Source: G963662605 sp963662605
Lineage (GTDB): Bacteria; Bacteroidota; Ignavibacteria; Ignavibacteriales; Ignavibacteriaceae
Direction of reading: 5' to 3'
NCBI GenBank assembly: GCA_963662605.1
Contig: OY759785.1
Span: 1-64,000, forward strand
DNA length: 64,000 bases
The notes beneath the pieces are model-generated. The model saw nothing but the letters and a program-made list of their open reading frames with translations. It had not been told where the DNA came from and did not search any database. Of this stretch, positions 1-9,257 are shown one piece after another. Made by a program: the position numbers and the translations under genes. Numbering within the stretch: the first letter of the stretch is position 1; every line of letters begins with the position of its first letter.

Positions 1-485
1 ATCGTCTTATTCTCTTTCTGTCCGTTTTCTAAAGCAGGAGCGCATTCGGAGAATCTTTCGTACCGGAGTATGTCTCCTCCAAAATCCGAAATACGAATAG
101 GAAAAAGATGGCAGGATACGGGTTTTCTGAAACTGCTTTTCCCCTCAAAATACGCGCGCTCAAGTGAACACTTGGCTACGTCTCCCTCATAAAAAACGAG
201 AACGCATGCTTTGTTCTGTATGCTTCTCGTTACCAATTCACCGTCTTTCGACTCGTAAAACCCTTTTTTCTTGATTTCTTCCACATGCGCCCCGGGTAGA
301 TACTCCATTGCCGCGGGAAGGTTCTTTTTCATTTCCGTAATTTCATCTGCCTGAAGCGGAGCGCCGTATTCGCTTTCCAGCGTACAACACGCGCCTTTGC
401 ATTTTGAAAGGTCGCAGGCAAATTTAACTTGCAAAACTTCACTATTTACAAGTACTGAATCTATTTCGATAAGCTCGTTTTTCAA
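1..485 (-). CDS. DUF3109 family cysteine-rich protein, 5' part (runs off the window)
   Basis: This is the N-terminal 161 codons of a protein whose 3' end lies beyond base 1. Two cysteine clusters are visible: CDLSKCKGACC at about residues 22-32 and a later SCHLFPIRI stretch, with single Cys residues between and after them. This layout matches my recollection of the DUF3109 family of Bacteroidota, which resembles the YkgJ-type putative metal or Fe-S binding cysteine cluster proteins. The biochemical function is unknown. No ATG exists in frame between the upstream stop and the Cys motif, so the TTG at 485 (followed by Lys-Asn-Glu-Leu) is the likely start. An overlapping open frame at 442-693 is not coding-like. 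The gene is divergent from the dehydrogenase at 596. Confidence 0.8.
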   Translation of the reverse strand, partial: MKNELIEIDSVLVNSEVLQVKFACDLSKCKGACCTLESEYGAPLQADEITEMKKNLPAAMEYLPGAHVEEIKKKGFYESKDGELVTRSIQNKACVLVFYEGDVAKCSLERAYFEGKSSFRKPVSCHLFPIRISDFGGDILRYERFSECAPALENGQKENKT

Positions 486-595
486 TTGGAATAATTTTTG
501 TTGTAAAAATAATTACTGACTTATGGAAAATAATGAGTTGGATTTGAATTGAAAAATTGATTTTTTTAAATATTAACAAATCGGATTTTAATTTT

Positions 596-1369
596 ATGGA
601 TTTTTCAGGAAAAACCATCCTTTTAACAGGGGCAAGCAGTGGAATCGGTAAAGCGATATTGGTGGAACTAAGCAAATACGACTGCACCGTCATTACACTC
701 GCGCGAAGATTAGATGTTCTGCTTGCGCTAAAAAACGAATCCCGGAATAATCCGGCACGAATATACGCATTTCAATGTGATGTATCCGATAAAATAAATG
801 TTACAACCGTTTTTGGGGAAATTCTCAAACAGTTCCCCCGCATAGATGCTGCCATTCTGGACGCGGGAGTTGCATTCCGAAACCCGATTGAAGAATTTGA
901 TATTACCATCGCCGAGAAAACAATTAATACAAACGTGCTCGGACTTATTTACTGCGTCAGCCAGCTTCTACCGATGTTCATGTCACAAAAATCCGGTTTG
1001 CTTATAGGGGTTTCGAGTCTTGCCGACGAGCGTGGATTCCCGAAAAGCGGACTTTATAACGCCAGCAAAGCCGCGGCGACAAAATTTCTTGAAGGGATAC
1101 GGATTGAATTAATGTCATACGGTGTAAAAGTATTGACGGTAAAACCGGGATTTGTTGAAACACCTATGACTGCCCAAAATGAATCTAAGATGCCGCTGTT
1201 ATGGAGTCCCGAAAAAGCCGCGAAGTATATTTGCGCAAAAATTCAAAAAGAGAAACGGATAATCGCCTTTCCGTTTTTAATGCACATGAGCATTCTTCTG
1301 CTGCGCATCATGCCGCCGAAATTATTCGACATCCTGGCGGGCGGGCATTACAAGGAAATCTCAAAATAA
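596..1369 (+). CDS. Short-chain dehydrogenase/reductase (SDR) family oxidoreductase
   Basis: A 257-residue classical SDR. The Rossmann cofactor motif TGASSGIG lies near the N-terminus, the catalytic Ser is in the VSSLADERG stretch, and the catalytic Tyr-x-x-x-Lys is in LYNASKAA. These features predict an NAD(P)-dependent oxidoreductase acting on a small alcohol or carbonyl compound; the substrate cannot be told from sequence. A TTG 13 codons upstream is in frame, but the ATG at 596 puts the protein start directly before the first beta strand (DFSGKTILLTG), as is normal for the family. The tail (IMPPKLFDILAGG) suggests a hydrophobic C-terminal segment as in many membrane-associated lipid-type SDRs. 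The next gene follows 35 nt downstream in the same direction. Confidence 0.85.
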   Translation: MDFSGKTILLTGASSGIGKAILVELSKYDCTVITLARRLDVLLALKNESRNNPARIYAFQCDVSDKINVTTVFGEILKQFPRIDAAILDAGVAFRNPIEEFDITIAEKTINTNVLGLIYCVSQLLPMFMSQKSGLLIGVSSLADERGFPKSGLYNASKAAATKFLEGIRIELMSYGVKVLTVKPGFVETPMTAQNESKMPLLWSPEKAAKYICAKIQKEKRIIAFPFLMHMSILLLRIMPPKLFDILAGGHYKEISK

Positions 1370-1404
1370 AAATTTTAGTTTAGTTACATATTCAGGGGAT
1401 TACG

Positions 1405-4400
1405 TTGAAAACCACATACACGCTTTGCGTCGCCTTTATTATTCTGCTTTCACCATTAGCATTCTGTCAATCCGACACCATGCTCACAATTTCGGAAATT
1501 CTTTTTTCGGACACCGACCCGCTCAATACCTTTATTGAACTTTACAACACGGGGACAACTAATATCAGTCTGGACTCAACTGCCATTCTGTATCGTGACC
1601 GTACTACGGATGCAATTATATATAGGGATAGTATTAAAAAAGTTGACTCTGCTTTGGTACTTCATCCAAAACAATATGCTGTTATACTGAATCATGATTA
1701 TAAACTCGCCAAAGAGCCGATATATAAAAATATTCATTCTAATGCCCTTTTAGCTATTGTCAGCACCAACTTTTGCAAAGAAACCGGATTAAAGAATGCG
1801 CTCGGCAAAAACACCAGTGTCTTTAAGTCCAAAACCAAATTGATTTTAGAATCTTATACTTGCCCGAGTGATACTCCGGCAAAGGGAAGTTCTATTGAGA
1901 AAATTAAACTTACAAAAGACAACTCTGCTTCAAACTGGAGCACATCGCAATATTACCGCGGCACACCGGGAAGAATAAACTCCGTCACCCCGAAAAATAT
2001 TGATGCGAGGCTGACACTGTTTAACGTATCTCCTGCAATTGTTTTCAAGGACTCACTCGCGAGCCTCCGGATAGGTATATACAACAACGGTTCGGCTGTC
2101 CTCAATAAAACAATACTCAACGTATATAAAACCGCTGTAAGGGATTCAATTTCGATCAAGGATTCCGTAGTGCTTAGCACCGCACTTTTGCCCATCCAAT
2201 CCGGCGATACCGTATTTCAGGAAATCAACATTACTTGCAAGGATACCGGACTTTACAATTTTATCGCAAAAATCTCAACCGCCGGTGATGAAGATTCGTG
2301 GAATGATACGCTTTCGATTTCATTCCATGTTTATCAGAAAACAAGAAATTATAATGATGCTGTATTAAACGAACTGATGTATGCACCAACCGGCGATATG
2401 CCTGAATGGGTTGAAATTTATAACCGGTGTCCCGACACGATTAATCTGAAGAAATGGAAACTATGTGACCCGGTGAAACAAACAACGATAACAACAGCTA
2501 ATACTTGCGTCGCGCCCAACTCATTTTTCATAATTGCGAGGGATTCCCTGCCGCCAAAAACATATCCCGCAGACACCAGAATTTTGTTTGTCTCATTGCC
2601 GGTTATGAACAATGATGGCGACTATATTGCCTTAAGGGATTCATTCGGCCTTGTTATAGATAGCATCGCCTATACTCCGCATTGGGGCGGCAGCAACGGT
2701 GTGTCGCTGGAACGAATGTATTATGATTCTCCAAGTAATGACTCAACTAACTGGGGATCATCATTTAATCCGAGATTATGTACACCGGGATTTGTCAATA
2801 GTATAACTCCCAAAGAATATGATATTGCCATTACATCCTTCTCTCCCGTGGCAACGTATTATTCAGAGGCCGACAGCGTGACGTTGCAACTTAAAATTAC
2901 AAATCGCGGAAGGTACACAAGCGACTTACTTACCATACAACTATATAAAGACACGAACAAGGACTCCACCGCCGCGGAGAATGAAATACTGTATGCAACC
3001 CGGCGGGCTCCCCTTGCCCCCGGCCAATCAGATTCACTAATGATACAAACCTCAACTTTCCCCGTTGGTAAAAACTATTTTATCGCAAGTGTTACATGCG
3101 GAGCGGATAACGATACCTCAAACAATTACCGTATCACGACAGCCTCAGTTCTGCGCGGCGGCAATCCGAGAAATGAAATTGTCATCAATGAAATAATGTA
3201 CGCTCCTCTAACCGGAGAACCGGAATGGGTTGAACTATATAACCGTTCAACAGACCCGGTCAATCTGAAAAAATTCCACATCGCAGACGATGCCGATACA
3301 TCAATCATCGCAAAGAGTGATGTAATTCTTAATCCCGGCGGCTATTGTGTTGTGTCGCGGGATAGCAGCATCCTGAAAAAATATCCCTGCATGGGTCAAC
3401 TGATCGTTAGCAGCTTTCCGACGCTTAACAATGACGGTGATAAGGTTATCCTCCTCGATTCTCTTTTCCGCGTCATTGATTCGCTCGGTTATTCCCCGGC
3501 GTGGAGCAAAACCACCGGAGCGTCGCTTGAGCGAATTGCGGCAGAAAGTACTTCAACGGATTCATCAAGTTGGAGAAATGCCACGACAAGATACCGCGCA
3601 ACACCCGGCTACTGCAACTCGGTCACCCCGAAAACAAATGATATTTCCATTTCATCATTATCTGTTTCGCCACGCTATCCTGCAAGAGGCGACAAGGTTT
3701 TACCAAGCGCTGTTATATATAATAACGGCACTGCCGCCGTGCTAAATATCCGGGCAGCTTTTTCTTACGTGAACGAAAATAAAAGTGTAAAGCCGTTGAT
3801 GGATACTATTATCGCAAGTTTACCGGCAAAGGATTCTGTTCTTATTACATCATCGCTGCCCACGTCGGCAGTTAATGATAGTTTGATGATTCATGTACAA
3901 GCCTCTATCAACGCCGATGAAGACACATCCAACAATTACAGCGATGTAACGGTGAAATCCGGAAACAGAACCGGCTCAATTGTTATCAATGAAATCATGT
4001 TTAATCCCCGCGCGGGATATTCCGAATGGATCGAATTATACAATACAACAAAAGATACGATACGCTTGAACGGCTGGCGCATTTCGGACGTATTGACAAC
4101 TCCCACTGAAGATACCATAAAAACTTCCGCGGCACTCATCTTGCCTTTCGGATACTTCGCCATTAGCCGCGACACCCTGCCCGTACAAGGAATAACAAAT
4201 AGTAATTATATCATATGCCGCTTCGGGACGCTGAATAATTCCGCTGACGGCGTTGTGCTGAGGGATTCCCGCGGTTCGGCTATTGATTCGGTCTTCTATA
4301 ATTCCAACTGGAGTGCGCGTACCGGAAAATCGCTTGAGCGGCTTTCCGCGTCGGCAAACTCATGCGATAGCCTTAACTGGCTGTTCTCATACAATGCACA

Positions 4401-5283
4401 AGGCGGCACACCGGGCGTGAAAAATTCGGTTGATTCAATACAGGCGGCATCACCGGGAGCGTTGGCGATTAACGAAATAATGTATGAGCCCGGAGGCGAT
4501 AACGCCGAGTTTATCGAACTGTATAATACATCTTCCGATGCCTTACTGTTGAACGCGTGGAAACTAACGACTGCCGGTAAAAACGAGTACTATATTACCG
4601 ATAGCGTTGTCACACTTCCACAGCGGAGTTATTTTGTTGTATGCAGCGACAGCATCATCCTGAAAAAATATCCGCCGCTTCAGAATTACCAATATAAATG
4701 TATTCTGCAATCGAATAGTCTTGGACTACTTAACAACAATACATCCGTTGTGTTACGCGATGCCTATAAAAATGTTATTGATTCCGTTTATTACAAAAAG
4801 ACGTGGCACAACCCGAATTTTACCAGTACCAACAACCGCTCACTCGAACGAGTCAATCCCATTCTCTCATCAAACGATGCAAGAAACTGGAGCAGCTCGG
4901 CAAATAAGAACGGAGCAACTCCGGGAGAAACGAACAGCATTTTTATCGGCAGTGTTTCAACATCTTCGCAGATGACAATCAGTCCAAATCCATTTTCACC
5001 CGACAACGACGGTCACGAGGATTTTACATCCATATCTTTTCAAACACCGTTTCCAATGACGCAAGTCTCGATAAAAATCTTTGATGACAAAGGCAGACTC
5101 ATGCGCGAATTAACAAACAACGAGACCTTCGGCTCAAGCGGCACGATCATCTACGACGGCAGAAATAAAAACGGCAACCCGCTGCGACTTGGAATGTACA
5201 TAGTATTATTTGAAGCCGTCAATCCACAAACCGGCGCGAAGCAAGTGCATAAAAAAGTGCTGGTCTCGGCAAGGAAGCTATAA
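1405..5283 (+). CDS. Secreted protein with five lamin-tail domains and a C-terminal T9SS-type sorting domain
   Basis: A 1292-residue exported protein. The start is TTG at 1405, preceded by the AGGGGA ribosome site in TTCAGGGGATTACG; no better ATG exists. Residues 1-21 form a signal peptide ending AFCQ. Five lamin-tail domains (LTD) begin near residues 28, 320, 592, 859 and 1021, each marked by a variant of INEIMY-P---EWVELYN. CARDB/Ig-like segments beginning ITSFSP or ISSLSV alternate with them. The tail from about residue 1190 (SPNPFSPDNDG, then FDDKGRLMRELTN and GMYIVLFEA) is the FlgD-like Ig fold used as a T9SS sorting signal. The protein is therefore expected on the cell surface or released, with a binding or structural role. 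A decayed copy of this tail occurs at 17043-17130. Confidence 0.85.
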   Translation: MKTTYTLCVAFIILLSPLAFCQSDTMLTISEILFSDTDPLNTFIELYNTGTTNISLDSTAILYRDRTTDAIIYRDSIKKVDSALVLHPKQYAVILNHDYKLAKEPIYKNIHSNALLAIVSTNFCKETGLKNALGKNTSVFKSKTKLILESYTCPSDTPAKGSSIEKIKLTKDNSASNWSTSQYYRGTPGRINSVTPKNIDARLTLFNVSPAIVFKDSLASLRIGIYNNGSAVLNKTILNVYKTAVRDSISIKDSVVLSTALLPIQSGDTVFQEINITCKDTGLYNFIAKISTAGDEDSWNDTLSISFHVYQKTRNYNDAVLNELMYAPTGDMPEWVEIYNRCPDTINLKKWKLCDPVKQTTITTANTCVAPNSFFIIARDSLPPKTYPADTRILFVSLPVMNNDGDYIALRDSFGLVIDSIAYTPHWGGSNGVSLERMYYDSPSNDSTNWGSSFNPRLCTPGFVNSITPKEYDIAITSFSPVATYYSEADSVTLQLKITNRGRYTSDLLTIQLYKDTNKDSTAAENEILYATRRAPLAPGQSDSLMIQTSTFPVGKNYFIASVTCGADNDTSNNYRITTASVLRGGNPRNEIVINEIMYAPLTGEPEWVELYNRSTDPVNLKKFHIADDADTSIIAKSDVILNPGGYCVVSRDSSILKKYPCMGQLIVSSFPTLNNDGDKVILLDSLFRVIDSLGYSPAWSKTTGASLERIAAESTSTDSSSWRNATTRYRATPGYCNSVTPKTNDISISSLSVSPRYPARGDKVLPSAVIYNNGTAAVLNIRAAFSYVNENKSVKPLMDTIIASLPAKDSVLITSSLPTSAVNDSLMIHVQASINADEDTSNNYSDVTVKSGNRTGSIVINEIMFNPRAGYSEWIELYNTTKDTIRLNGWRISDVLTTPTEDTIKTSAALILPFGYFAISRDTLPVQGITNSNYIICRFGTLNNSADGVVLRDSRGSAIDSVFYNSNWSARTGKSLERLSASANSCDSLNWLFSYNAQGGTPGVKNSVDSIQAASPGALAINEIMYEPGGDNAEFIELYNTSSDALLLNAWKLTTAGKNEYYITDSVVTLPQRSYFVVCSDSIILKKYPPLQNYQYKCILQSNSLGLLNNNTSVVLRDAYKNVIDSVYYKKTWHNPNFTSTNNRSLERVNPILSSNDARNWSSSANKNGATPGETNSIFIGSVSTSSQMTISPNPFSPDNDGHEDFTSISFQTPFPMTQVSIKIFDDKGRLMRELTNNETFGSSGTIIYDGRNKNGNPLRLGMYIVLFEAVNPQTGAKQVHKKVLVSARKL

Positions 5284-5286
5284 AAA

Positions 5287-5367
5287 GTCATCTCGATACG
5301 GCCGCCGTTTGCCGAGTGTCGCGACGGCGTCGCGATGTATCGAGGCAAGGCGGCCTACTCGATGACC
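5287..5367. repeat. Palindromic repeat with conserved ends, copy 1
   Basis: The element begins GTCATCTCGATAC and ends CTACTCGATGACC. Its arms are complementary, and the inner stem (GGCCGCC paired with GGCGGCC, then TTGCC with GGCAA) is also complementary. Four more copies with the same ends lie at 5613, 8720, 10312 and 57308. It sits directly after the lamin-tail gene and could fold as a strong hairpin in RNA. Confidence 0.8.
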
Positions 5368-5394
5368 CACTTGTGCTATGTTTTTTAAAATATA

Positions 5395-5488
5395 CTTTGC
5401 GTCTCTGGGTCTCTGCGGTTAATTTCTTTTTTCGATTAAATAATGCCAATCACAGAAAAACGTACCGCAAAGACACAGAGGCGCCAAG
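5395..5488. repeat. Imperfect inverted pair of TTTGCGTCTCTGGGTCT-type repeats
   Basis: The left arm (CTTTGCGTCTCTGGGTCTCT, from 5395) and the reverse complement of the right arm (5464-5488) are near identical. Related single copies lie at 5570-5592, 5711-5736 and 10445-10480, three of the total lying directly beside the GTCATCTCGATA palindromes. This is a low-complexity intergenic repeat of a kind common in environmental genomes; no coding potential is credible. Confidence 0.65.
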
Positions 5489-5612
5489 TTTTTATTGAAA
5501 AAAACAACAGGAGCATCGGTGAAAACACGAATCGGAACATTCTACACGAGCTCCAAACATAAAATGTTTTTGCGTCTTGGCGGCTTGGCGAGAGTTAGTT
5601 GCTTTGCCCGGA

Positions 5613-5682
5613 GTCATCTCGATACGGCCGCCGTTTGCCGAGCGTCGCGATGTATCGAGGCAAGGCGGCCTACTCGATGACC
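5613..5682. repeat. Palindromic repeat with conserved ends, copy 2
   Basis: The ends and stem match copy 1, but the central loop is 11 nt shorter (CGAGCGTCGCGATG instead of CGAGTGTCGCGACGGCGTCGCGATG). The short direct repeat GTCGCGA in the loop of copy 1 suggests slippage as the source of the difference. Confidence 0.8.
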
Positions 5683-5783
5683 CACTTGTGTTATGCTTTT
5701 TAAAAATGATTTTTGCGGCTTAGCGTCTTTGCGAGAATTTTTTCTTCGATTTCTTTCCCGTTTCGTTTGCACCCAATTTTTAA

Positions 5784-5791
5784 TATATTTG
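5784..5791 (+). promoter_or_regulatory. Candidate -7 promoter box for the type IIG gene
   Basis: TATATTTG matches the TAnnTTTG -7 consensus known for Bacteroidota primary sigma factors. A TTTG at 5766 could serve as the -33 element, although the gap (14 nt) is shorter than the usual 19 or so. Transcription would begin near 5798, leaving a leader of about 25 nt before the GTG start. Confidence 0.4.
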
Positions 5792-5822
5792 CCTTACTAT
5801 TCTCTATATATTAAGGGTGCAG

Positions 5823-8711
5823 GTGCTTAAAGAACAAGCAAAACAAGCTATTGCTGATTTGGTTGCCCGGTTTGCCGAACAAATTGATTCATACAAACAC
5901 GGCGACTACAACGAGACACAAACGAGGCGTGATTTCATTGATCCGTTTTTTAAAGCCCTCGGATGGGATGTTGACAACCAGAACGCCTACGCCGAAGCAT
6001 ACCGCGAAGTAATCCACGAAGACAAAATCAAAATCGGTTCCGCCACAAAAGCGCCGGACTATTCATTCCGTCTGGCGGGTGGCAAGCGGCTGTTCTTTGT
6101 TGAAGCGAAAAAACCCAGCGTCGCGGTTAAAGACGACATCCAGCCCGCCTATCAGGTACGCCGTTACGGGTGGAGCGCAAAAATGCCCATCAGCATTATC
6201 ACCGACTTTGAAGAATTTTCCGTGTACGACTGTACCAAACGTCCGCATCCCGGCGATAAAGCATCCGTCGCGCGAGTAAAATATCTCACCTATAATGAAT
6301 ACAGCAACGAATTTGATTTTCTGTGGGATACCTTCAGCAAAGAGCGTGTACTCAAAGGCAGCTTTGATAAATTCGTCCAAAGCGACACGCAGAAAAAAGG
6401 CACCACCACCGTTGATAAAGAGTTTCTTTTATCACTCGACTCATGGCGCACCGACCTTGCCGTTAATCTCAGCAAGAACAATCAGCAGCTTGACGAAGAC
6501 GAACTTAACTTTGCCGTGCAGCAGACCATTGACCGTATTATCTTTCTGCGCATTGCGGAAGACAGGAACATCGAACCCTACGGCTCGTTAAAGGACGCGG
6601 TCAAGCAAGGCGATTTTTACAAAAACCTCTATCATCTTTTTACGCGGGCAGATGAAAAATACAACTCCGGCTTGTTCGATTTACAGAAAGACAAGATAAG
6701 CCGTCAGCTGGCAATTGAGAACAAGACATTAAAAAAGATTATCCACGAATTATACTATCCCGAATCGCCTTATGAATTTTCCGTTCTTTCCGTTGAAATA
6801 CTCGGCAGCGCGTACGAACAGTTTCTCGGCAAGACCATTCACGTTGAAGCGGGCAAGCGTGCAAAAATTGAAGAGAAGCCGGAAGTGCGCAAAGCGGGCG
6901 GCGTGTATTACACTCCCCAGTATATTGTAGATTACATCGTGCAGAACACCGTCGGCAAAATGATTGAAGGCAAATCGCCGAAAGAGATTGAGAAAATAAA
7001 AATCGTTGACCCCGCCTGCGGCAGCGGCAGCTTTCTTATCGGCGCGTATCAGTACCTGCTCGATTATCATAAAGACTATTACACAAAATCCGGCGTAAAG
7101 ACCGGAAAGAAAGAAAGTCCCCTTACACCCGAAGGCATGCTGACGGCATCCGAAAAGAAACGAATCCTCCTCAACAACATTTTCGGCGTGGATATTGACA
7201 CCAACGCCGTTGAAGTGACAAAACTCAGTTTGCTGCTAAAGTGTATGGAAGGCGAAAGCAAAAACAGCATCGAACAGCAATATAAATTGTGGAACGAGCG
7301 CGTACTGCCGACACTTGACGATAACATCAAATCCGGCAACTCGCTAATTGATATCGACTATTACGACACCCAGCTCGATTTCGGCTTTGAAAGAAAAATA
7401 AAACCCTTCAACTGGCAAAAGGCATTCCCAAAAGTATTTGACAACAGTCATTCCCGCGGAGAGCTTGCCCCGGCAAGTCGGGGCGGGAATCCATCCGAAA
7501 ATAAAAGTGGTTTCGATATTATTATCGGCAATCCGCCATATGGCTTTATGATTCCAAAGGAACAAATAGCGTATTTTGACCTAAAGTATATTCATCAGGA
7601 TTATCAAAAAGATTTGTATCTGCTATTTCTGGAAAGGTATGAGCATATTCTTAGAATCAATGGGTTGCTTGGAGTAATAATATCAAATACATGGCTACAA
7701 TCAATAAAGCTAAAGAAAATCCGTAAATATTTAGCCAACCATTTTACATGGCAAAGAATATTATTGTTGCCGAATAAGGTTTTCAAGGCAGTAGTTGACA
7801 CCCATGTTATCGTTTTAGAACGCGGGATCCCATCAAAATCTTCAACATTTGAAGTTGAACTGTGGGTTGATAAAATGCCGCAGTCTTCACATTTCATGGA
7901 ACAATACCAATTGGATAATACTGGTGGCGTGATAAATGTAAATTCAAATGCTTCGTCAATGCTACTTTACAACAAAATTTTAGGTTGCTCCAAACCATTA
8001 TCTGATTTTTGTAGTGTTTTCAATGGTGTAAAGCCCTTTGAGAAAGGCAAGGGCAAGCCACCTCAAACAAAAAAAACGATGGAAGAAAAACCATTCGTCC
8101 AAGAGGGAACTAAGCCTGGACCGGATTGGAAGCCGTTGCTGCGCGGAAGTTTAATAAACAGGTACATTACGAAATGGGATAATAACTATTGGATTTTGTA
8201 TGGTGAATGGTTGGCGGCACCGCGTGATCCGGCAATATTTAATGAAGATGAAATGATTTTTGTTCGGCAAACCGGAGATAGTATAGTCGCAACGTATATT
8301 GCCGGGGGGTTTATTGCCAGGGATAATTTGCATATTATTATATCAAAAAAATTAAACACAAAATTAATTCTTGGTATAATAAACTCGGCTTTAATGGATT
8401 TTGTCTATGGTGTTATTAATCCAGAGAAAGGTGAAGCCCTTGCACAAGTAAAAAAACAGCATGTGGAAGTACTTCCCATAAAGGGCGATCTAATGAATTC
8501 TAATAATAGTCATTGTGGTGAAATTCTAAAAAATGTCGAAGCCCTTTTGCAGTTAAACAAAGAGAAGCAGTCGGCGACATTGCAGACGAAGACAGAGCAG
8601 ATACAAACGCGGATAGATTATCACGAGGACAAAATAAACCAGGCGGTATATCAGCTGTACGGCCTGACAGACGAAGAAATAAAAATCATCGAAGACGCAG
8701 TTAAGAAATAA
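5823..8711 (+). CDS. Type IIG-like restriction-modification enzyme (fused nuclease, adenine methyltransferase and specificity domain)
   Basis: A 962-residue single-chain enzyme predicted to cut DNA and methylate adenine at the same target. The N-terminal nuclease shows a PD-(D/E)xK layout: Asp79 (APDYSFR) and Glu94-x-Lys96 (FFVEAKKP). Methyltransferase motif I is VDPACGSGSFLIGAY near residue 395, and motif IV is NPPYG near residue 570. The C-terminal 350 residues look like the TaqI/Eco57I-type recognition region, ending in a helical segment. Two GTG codons compete: 5823 has AAGG six bases upstream and is preferred; 5817 would add two residues. About 20 residues (540-560) just before NPPYG are encoded by a palindromic repeat and look like an insertion. 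No separate specificity or nuclease gene is adjacent, consistent with a stand-alone type IIG system; a BREX- or DISARM-type methylase is less likely because the nuclease is fused. Confidence 0.85.
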   Translation: MLKEQAKQAIADLVARFAEQIDSYKHGDYNETQTRRDFIDPFFKALGWDVDNQNAYAEAYREVIHEDKIKIGSATKAPDYSFRLAGGKRLFFVEAKKPSVAVKDDIQPAYQVRRYGWSAKMPISIITDFEEFSVYDCTKRPHPGDKASVARVKYLTYNEYSNEFDFLWDTFSKERVLKGSFDKFVQSDTQKKGTTTVDKEFLLSLDSWRTDLAVNLSKNNQQLDEDELNFAVQQTIDRIIFLRIAEDRNIEPYGSLKDAVKQGDFYKNLYHLFTRADEKYNSGLFDLQKDKISRQLAIENKTLKKIIHELYYPESPYEFSVLSVEILGSAYEQFLGKTIHVEAGKRAKIEEKPEVRKAGGVYYTPQYIVDYIVQNTVGKMIEGKSPKEIEKIKIVDPACGSGSFLIGAYQYLLDYHKDYYTKSGVKTGKKESPLTPEGMLTASEKKRILLNNIFGVDIDTNAVEVTKLSLLLKCMEGESKNSIEQQYKLWNERVLPTLDDNIKSGNSLIDIDYYDTQLDFGFERKIKPFNWQKAFPKVFDNSHSRGELAPASRGGNPSENKSGFDIIIGNPPYGFMIPKEQIAYFDLKYIHQDYQKDLYLLFLERYEHILRINGLLGVIISNTWLQSIKLKKIRKYLANHFTWQRILLLPNKVFKAVVDTHVIVLERGIPSKSSTFEVELWVDKMPQSSHFMEQYQLDNTGGVINVNSNASSMLLYNKILGCSKPLSDFCSVFNGVKPFEKGKGKPPQTKKTMEEKPFVQEGTKPGPDWKPLLRGSLINRYITKWDNNYWILYGEWLAAPRDPAIFNEDEMIFVRQTGDSIVATYIAGGFIARDNLHIIISKKLNTKLILGIINSALMDFVYGVINPEKGEALAQVKKQHVEVLPIKGDLMNSNNSHCGEILKNVEALLQLNKEKQSATLQTKTEQIQTRIDYHEDKINQAVYQLYGLTDEEIKIIEDAVKK
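7447..7495. repeat. Palindromic repeat embedded in frame in the type IIG gene
   Basis: The stretch starts GTCATTCCCGC and ends GCGGGAATCC, so ATTCCCGC pairs with GCGGGAAT. Inside, GCCCCG pairs with CGGGGC, or alternatively CTTGCC with GGCAAG. It adds a Ser/Arg/Gly/Pro-rich linker between the FPKVFDN stretch and the SGFDIIIGNPPYG motif without breaking the frame. The same style of palindrome is normally intergenic. Confidence 0.7.
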
Positions 8712-8719
8712 CGGGCGCG

Positions 8720-8760
8720 GTCATCTCGATACTCCCGACTCCGTCGGGAACTCGATGACC
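8720..8760. repeat. Palindromic repeat with conserved ends, copy 3 (minimal form)
   Basis: A 41-nt copy with the same outer ends (GTCATCTCGATAC and CTCGATGACC) but a different inner stem, TCCCGAC paired with GTCGGGA. It lies 8 nt after the type IIG stop codon and may work as a transcript-end hairpin. Confidence 0.75.
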
Positions 8761-8764
8761 TTTT

Positions 8765-9227
8765 CGTAGAGACAGCTGTTCGCAGAATCCTGTGGAGCAG
8801 CTGTCTCCCCTGGAATAACGCAAACGAAATATTCGCGGCAAAACATAAAAGGTTTTCGGCTTGTACGAGATTAGCATTGATTATACGTGAGACGCGTGCC
8901 ATGAGTCTCTACACGGATACGGATTTCTCGTAGAGACGGACCTGCCCGTCCGGTCAGGCGGGTTGCATGCGTCTCCTCTGGAATAAGGCAAACGAAATAT
9001 ACGCCACAAGCCATAAAAGGCTTTCGGGTTGCGCGAGGTTAGCATTGATTATTCGTGAGACGCATGCCAGGTGTCTCTACACGGATACGGATTTCTCGTA
9101 GAGACGGATGGCATCCGTCTCCCCTGGAATAACGCAAACGAAATATACGCCACAAGCCATAAAAGGCTTTCGGGTTGTTCATAATTTTAATGGATTACAC
9201 GTGAGACGTGCACCGCACGTCTCTACA
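8765..9227. repeat. Three tandem copies of a ~165-bp repeat
   Basis: Units begin at 8765, 8929 and 9097, each with CGTAGAGAC, and share the core CTGGAATAA-GCAAACGAAATAT-CGC followed by CATAAAAGG-TTTCGG-TTG. Each carries two hairpins whose arms differ between copies, for example GAGACGGATG with CATCCGTCTC at 9101 and GAGACGTGC with GCACGTCTC near 9201. The third unit diverges after about 9180. The block fills most of the gap between the type IIG and Mrr-like genes; no open frame in it looks coding. Confidence 0.75.
8941..8962. repeat. CCTGCCCG...CAGGCGGG mini-palindrome
   Basis: A 22-nt palindrome sitting in the hairpin arm of the second 165-bp unit. Other copies are at 56916-56936 and, as the reverse complement with a longer loop, at 10322-10348. 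Confidence 0.6.
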
Positions 9228-9257
9228 TCAGAAAAATTCTTATAAAGGTACATACAC

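Noticed and set aside
442..693. An 83-codon open frame on the minus strand overlapping both the DUF3109 and SDR starts
   Set aside because: It overlaps the conserved coding frames on both sides, has low-complexity Lys/Ile/Phe sequence and no homology signal.
8765..9227. CRISPR-like array
   Set aside because: The units are about 165 bp with hairpin-rich, diverged copies; there are no short exact repeats with unique spacers and no cas gene.
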